Shown here one piece after another: positions 60,157 to 64,000 of a stretch of 64,000 nt of DNA (position 1 is the first letter of the stretch; each line of letters starts with the position of its first letter). The notes beneath the pieces were generated by a model. The model saw only the letters and a list, made by a program, of their open reading frames with translations. It did no database searches and was not told the origin of the DNA. This DNA comes from Pseudoalteromonas sp. CO133X (lineage in GTDB: Bacteria; Pseudomonadota; Gammaproteobacteria; Enterobacterales; Alteromonadaceae). The stretch lies in the NCBI GenBank assembly GCA_004208945.1, contig SGPE01000015.1, positions 1-64,000 on the forward strand. Direction: 5' to 3'. A program made the position numbers and the translations under genes.

Positions 60157-60471
60157 TCGATGGAGTACTTTTTGAGTGCATTGTGCATACCTCTGGCACA
60201 GCAACTACACTTACCAAATTAGCCTAATTTAGCAACATACAAAGTGCTATCTCATAGTGTCTGCGAAAAAGAATAAAAATCTCGTTATTAACATGATTTA
60301 GCCATAATTCATGCTTTTTAATCTTAATTTTGAAAAAATTTAGAACTTTTTTATATCCCGAATAATAAGCCTAATAACAATCGCTTAGCTGAAGTGAGTG
60401 ATGCCGTTTTGTTGTTGTTTACAATTTGTCAACCTTGAATTGCCAAGATGATTACCTTAACCTTTATTTTA

Positions 60472-60485
60472 ATTGAACGTTCAAT
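60472..60485. promoter_or_regulatory. BetI operator upstream of betI
   Basis: ATTGAACGTTCAAT is a perfect 14-base palindrome 12 bases before the betI ATG. It is the known BetI-box core, so BetI should repress its own operon here and be released by choline. Confidence 0.85.
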
Positions 60486-60497
60486 CAATAAAAAGTT

Positions 60498-61088
60498 ATG
60501 CCGAAAGTTGGAATGGAACCTGTTCGTCGTCAGCAGTTAATTGACGCCACAATAGAGTCGGTTGCAGAGCTTGGTTTGCAAGGCACCACCATAAATAGCA
60601 TTAGTAAAAAGGCAGGCTTGTCGTCTGGCATTATCAGTCATTATTTTGGTGGTAAGCAGGGCTTAATTGAAGCCACTGTGCGTTATTTATTGACGAGTTT
60701 AAAGCAAGCTCTGATGAATCAAGTAACGCCGCAGACCAGCCCAGAGCAACGATTAATGTTTATCGTTGAAGCAAACTTTTCGCGCATTCAGCAGCAAAGC
60801 AACAACACCAAAACTTGGTTGAGCTTTTGGGCGCATTCAATGCACGACGCCCAGTTGCATCGCTTACAAAACGTAAATAGTAAACGTTTATTTAGTAACT
60901 TATTAAGCTCATTCAAACAGTTAATGAGCGATAGTGATGCCAACTTAGCTGCTGAGTTAAGTGCAGCCATGATCGATGGTTTATGGCTAAGAGCCGTCCT
61001 AAGTAAGTCAGACCAAGATCAATTCGAACATTGTGAGCAATTAGCTAAAGACTACATTCGTTCACTGATAAAACAGTATGGAGCCTAA
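60498..61088 (+). CDS. betI: choline-responsive TetR-family repressor BetI
   Basis: A 196-residue regulator. The start [19 protein letters not shown] and helix-turn-helix [29 protein letters not shown] match BetI closely, and length equals E. coli BetI (195). It represses the choline-to-betaine genes. It is the first gene of the betIBA operon, with a perfect palindromic site in its own promoter. Confidence 0.95.
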   Translation: MPKVGMEPVRRQQLIDATIESVAELGLQGTTINSISKKAGLSSGIISHYFGGKQGLIEATVRYLLTSLKQALMNQVTPQTSPEQRLMFIVEANFSRIQQQSNNTKTWLSFWAHSMHDAQLHRLQNVNSKRLFSNLLSSFKQLMSDSDANLAAELSAAMIDGLWLRAVLSKSDQDQFEHCEQLAKDYIRSLIKQYGA

Positions 61089-61089
61089 A

Positions 61090-62553
61090 ATGACCACACC
61101 TGTTTACGAAAATTTTATTAATGGCCATTTTCTAAAGAATCAAACTGGCGATACCTTTGCAGTTAAGAATCCTGCAACGGATGAAGTGATTTATCACGTT
61201 GAAATCGCTGATGAGTTTATTCAAAACGCGGCAATCGAAAGCGCAAAACAAGGGTTTGCAGCATGGTCTGCAATGACGCCAATTGAGCGTAGCCGTATTT
61301 TATTAAAAGCCGTGGCAATCTTACGCGAACGTAACGATGAACTGGCAAAAGTAGAAGTACTTGATACGGGTAAGCCTTGGCAAGAAGCTGAGTGTGTCGA
61401 TGTTGAAACAGGTGCTGATGTTATCGAATATTTTGCTGGTCTTGCTCCTGCGCAAGTGGGTCAGCAGCAAATGGTTGGCAATGATTTTTACTACACACGT
61501 AAAGAGCCTTTAGGTATTTGTGCCGGTATTGGTGCATGGAACTACCCACTACAAATTGCGTGTTGGAAATCAGGCCCTGCACTGGCTGCGGGTAATGCGG
61601 TTATTTTCAAACCTTCTGAAGAAACACCACTTGGTGCAATTAAACTTGCAGAGATTTTCATCGAAGCGGGTGTACCTGCTGGCGTATTCAACGTTGTGCA
61701 AGGCGCTGCTGAAGTCGGGCAATGGTTAACAGCAAACCCAAATATTGAAAAAGTGTCGTTCACTGGTGAAGTAGGCACAGGCAAAAAAGTAATGGCAAGC
61801 GCTGCTGGTTCACTGAAAGATGTGACCATGGAGCTTGGCGGTAAGTCACCGTTATTAGTATTTGATGATGCCGATGTATCACAAGCTGTTAGTGCTGCAA
61901 TGCTAGGTAATTTTTATACGCAAGGCGAAATCTGCACTAACTGTACGCGCATTTATGTGCATAAAAATGTTTATCAGCAGTTTATCGATGAGCTGAAAAC
62001 ACGCACTGAGCAAAATATTATTGCTGGCGACCCAATGGATCCTGAGGTGAATTTAGGGGCGCTTATCTCTAAAAAACACCAAGAGCTTGTACTTGGCTAT
62101 ATCGATAAAGGCATTCAAGAAGGCGCAACCTTATTAACCGGCGGTAAGGCTCTGTCACCTGCATCCGCGCCAAACGGCTACTTTGTGGAACCGACCGTTT
62201 TTGTCGACTGTAAAGACGACATGACCATAGTTAAAGAAGAGATCTTTGGCCCGGTAATGAGCGTGTTGGTGTTTGATGATGAAGATGACGTTATTCAGCG
62301 TGCAAACGATACGCACCTAGGCTTAGCCGCAGGCGTGTTTACTAAAGATATTCAGCGTGCACACCGCGTGATCCACCAGTTACAAGCCGGTATTTGTTGG
62401 ATAAACAGCTATGGTAATTCACCTGCAGAAATGCCAGTAGGTGGTTACAAGCAATCAGGTATCGGCCGTGAAAACGGTATCGAAACTTTAGATCACTATA
62501 CCCAAACTAAATCGATTTATGTGGGTATGAGCAATATAGAGAGTCCATTTTAA
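61090..62553 (+). CDS. betB: betaine aldehyde dehydrogenase
   Basis: A 487-residue NAD(P)-dependent aldehyde dehydrogenase that makes glycine betaine, a compatible solute, from betaine aldehyde. Motifs: [30 protein letters not shown], the glutamate in MELGGKSP, and the catalytic cysteine in GEICTNCTR. The ATG at 61090 is preferred, since GGAG precedes it by six bases; the ATG at 61078 would overlap betI. Shares TAATG with betA. Confidence 0.96.
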   Translation: MTTPVYENFINGHFLKNQTGDTFAVKNPATDEVIYHVEIADEFIQNAAIESAKQGFAAWSAMTPIERSRILLKAVAILRERNDELAKVEVLDTGKPWQEAECVDVETGADVIEYFAGLAPAQVGQQQMVGNDFYYTRKEPLGICAGIGAWNYPLQIACWKSGPALAAGNAVIFKPSEETPLGAIKLAEIFIEAGVPAGVFNVVQGAAEVGQWLTANPNIEKVSFTGEVGTGKKVMASAAGSLKDVTMELGGKSPLLVFDDADVSQAVSAAMLGNFYTQGEICTNCTRIYVHKNVYQQFIDELKTRTEQNIIAGDPMDPEVNLGALISKKHQELVLGYIDKGIQEGATLLTGGKALSPASAPNGYFVEPTVFVDCKDDMTIVKEEIFGPVMSVLVFDDEDDVIQRANDTHLGLAAGVFTKDIQRAHRVIHQLQAGICWINSYGNSPAEMPVGGYKQSGIGRENGIETLDHYTQTKSIYVGMSNIESPF

Positions 62554-64000
62554 TGAGTACACAGAACTATGATTACATCATAGTCGGTGCTGGCTCAGCA
62601 GGCTGCGTGTTGGCAAACCGACTATCAGCAGACCCTTCGAATAAGGTGTTATTACTTGAAACGGGCGGTAGCGATAAAAGCATTTTTATAAAGATGCCTA
62701 CCGCGCTATCAATCCCAATGAATACTGACAAATATGCATGGCAATTTCATACCGAGCCAGAGCCATATTTAGATAACCGTCAAATGCACTGCCCACGAGG
62801 TAAGGTGTTAGGTGGCTCATCATCGATTAACGGCATGGTGTATGTTCGTGGTCATGCCAAAGATTTTGATGAGTGGCAGCAACATGGTGCTAATGGTTGG
62901 GATTACCAAGCATGCTTACCGTACTTTAAACGTGCTGAATCATTCTACTTAGGTGGTAACAGTTACCGTGGAGAAAATGGCCCATTAGGGGTTAATAACG
63001 GTAATGAAATGGCTAACCCGCTTTATAAAGCCTTTATCAAAGCGGGCCAGCAAGCAGGTTATGCGCAGACTGATGACTACAATGCAGCCCAGCAAGAAGG
63101 CTTTGGGCCAATGCATATGACAGTTAAAGATGGCGTAAGAAGCTCTGCCAGCCGTGAGTATTTAGACCCAGTTAAGTCACGTAAGAACCTAACGCTAGTC
63201 ACCGGTGCCTTAGCTGAAAGAGTTTTGCTAGAAGGCAAAAAAGCCGTTGGTGTTGAGTTTTCAGTATCTGGTTCTAAGCAGCAAGCATTTGCTGCAAAAG
63301 ACGTTATTTTAAGTGCGGGCCCAATTGGCTCACCGCATATTCTGCAATTATCAGGTATTGGTGATAAAGACATCCTGAGTGAAGCGGGTGTTGAGGTTAA
63401 ACATCACTTACCAGGTGTTGGCCAAAACTTACAAGATCACTTGGAGTTTTACTTCCAATATAAGTGTAAGCAACCAATTACTTTAAACGGCAAATTAGGT
63501 CTTGTTTCAAAAGGGCTCATAGGTGCGCGTTGGTTATTAAACCGCTCAGGTTTAGGGGCAACGAATCACTTTGAATCATGTGCATTTATTCGCTCAAAAC
63601 CGGGCGTTGAATGGCCAGATATTCAGTATCACTTTTTACCAGCTGCAATTCGTTATGACGGTAAGAGTGCCTTTGATGGGCATGGCTTCCAAGTTCATGT
63701 TGGTCATAACAAACCAAAAAGCCGTGGTGCAGTAACGATTAAGTCGGCGGATCCACAGGTTGCACCTAAGATCCAATTTAACTACTTACAGCATCAAGAT
63801 GACATTGAAGGCTTTAGAGCTTGCGTACGTCTAACTCGTGAGATTATCGAACAAAGTGCGTTTGATGAGTATCGCGATGGTGAAATTCAACCAGGTAAAG
63901 ATGTTCAAAGCGATGCACAAATCGATGCCTTTGTTCGTCAAGCGGTTGAGAGTGCTTACCATCCGTCCTGTTCGTGCAAGATGGGTGAAGACGAGATGGC
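62553..64000 (+). CDS. betA: choline dehydrogenase, 3' end beyond the window
   Basis: About 482 residues of a GMC flavoprotein are visible and the frame stays open to the window end (E. coli BetA is 556). The FAD site is [17 protein letters not shown], the second GMC signature [14 protein letters not shown], and the late [16 protein letters not shown] and [10 protein letters not shown] region with the catalytic His fit choline dehydrogenase. It oxidises choline to betaine aldehyde at the membrane and feeds BetB. The start overlaps the betB stop. Confidence 0.95.
   Translation, partial: MSTQNYDYIIVGAGSAGCVLANRLSADPSNKVLLLETGGSDKSIFIKMPTALSIPMNTDKYAWQFHTEPEPYLDNRQMHCPRGKVLGGSSSINGMVYVRGHAKDFDEWQQHGANGWDYQACLPYFKRAESFYLGGNSYRGENGPLGVNNGNEMANPLYKAFIKAGQQAGYAQTDDYNAAQQEGFGPMHMTVKDGVRSSASREYLDPVKSRKNLTLVTGALAERVLLEGKKAVGVEFSVSGSKQQAFAAKDVILSAGPIGSPHILQLSGIGDKDILSEAGVEVKHHLPGVGQNLQDHLEFYFQYKCKQPITLNGKLGLVSKGLIGARWLLNRSGLGATNHFESCAFIRSKPGVEWPDIQYHFLPAAIRYDGKSAFDGHGFQVHVGHNKPKSRGAVTIKSADPQVAPKIQFNYLQHQDDIEGFRACVRLTREIIEQSAFDEYRDGEIQPGKDVQSDAQIDAFVRQAVESAYHPSCSCKMGEDEM

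Larger units (their letters stand above)
60097..60497. other. intergenic region between the lipid operon and betIBA
   Basis: 401 bases. It holds the hairpin at 60126-60156 and the BetI palindrome at 60472-60485. The AT-rich middle shows no gene or other structure that I can name. Confidence 0.6.

Noticed and set aside
1-64000. Mobile element, prophage or CRISPR array
   Set aside because: No transposase, integrase, phage structural gene or regularly spaced direct repeats were found; the only dispersed repeats are short palindromes.

Overview
The window looks like chromosomal DNA of a marine gammaproteobacterium, most likely Pseudoalteromonas or a close Alteromonadales relative. The grounds are three large TonB-dependent receptors, the recX-alaS-lysC-csrA order, a sodium-pumping oxaloacetate decarboxylase, a DUF3087 protein and moderately AT-rich DNA throughout. 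The genus is an inference from gene content; no marker gene was compared. I saw no phage, transposase, integrase, rRNA or CRISPR array.

Region 1 (1-2.6 kb): the 3' part of a tRNA-Arg(ACG) with its terminator, a dispersed palindromic repeat, and a TonB-dependent receptor. Region 2 (2.6-19.3 kb): a peptidoglycan-fragment scavenging locus. It holds an NlpC/P60 endopeptidase, an L-Ala-D/L-Glu epimerase-like enzyme, a YkuD-domain lipoprotein, a murT-murK-murQ-namZ operon, an Oar-like TonB-dependent receptor, a MurR/RpiR regulator, a lipoprotein that fuses an AmiD-like amidase to a YfeW/PBP4B-like serine hydrolase, and an NhaC-family transporter. Together these could bring wall fragments across the outer membrane, strip peptide and sugar, import and phosphorylate MurNAc, remove its lactyl group, and recycle the peptide amino acids. 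A shared GGAATA-n3-TATTCC motif may be the MurR operator.

Region 3 (19.4-26.1 kb): a PQQ-type sugar dehydrogenase, a Fic protein with a C-terminal winged helix, a TonB / ECF sigma / putative anti-sigma operon, DUF3087, a low-molecular-weight phosphotyrosine phosphatase and a second TonB-C-domain protein. Region 4 (26.4-34 kb): housekeeping genes ribA, a BPSS1780-type membrane protein, recX, alaS, lysC and csrA, then two poorly known genes. Region 5 (34-45 kb): a third TonB-dependent receptor, two small envelope genes, oadGAB preceded by two PdhR-type operator candidates, an Old Yellow Enzyme, a LysR regulator and an MFS exporter.

Region 6 (45.2-60.1 kb) is the most novel part. A TetR regulator is divergent from an eleven-gene, tightly packed operon: an extended acyl carrier protein, two ketosynthases each followed by a degenerate ketosynthase, one protein fusing a class III aminotransferase to a cyanobacterial-type acyl-ACP reductase, two short-chain dehydrogenases, an outer-membrane beta-barrel protein, a LolA-like periplasmic protein and an RND/MMPL transporter. 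I read it as making and exporting an amine-terminated polyketide- or fatty-acid-like lipid; the product is unknown. Region 7 (60.4-64 kb) is a choline-to-glycine-betaine operon, betI-betB-betA, with a perfect BetI-type palindrome in front; betA runs off the window end.
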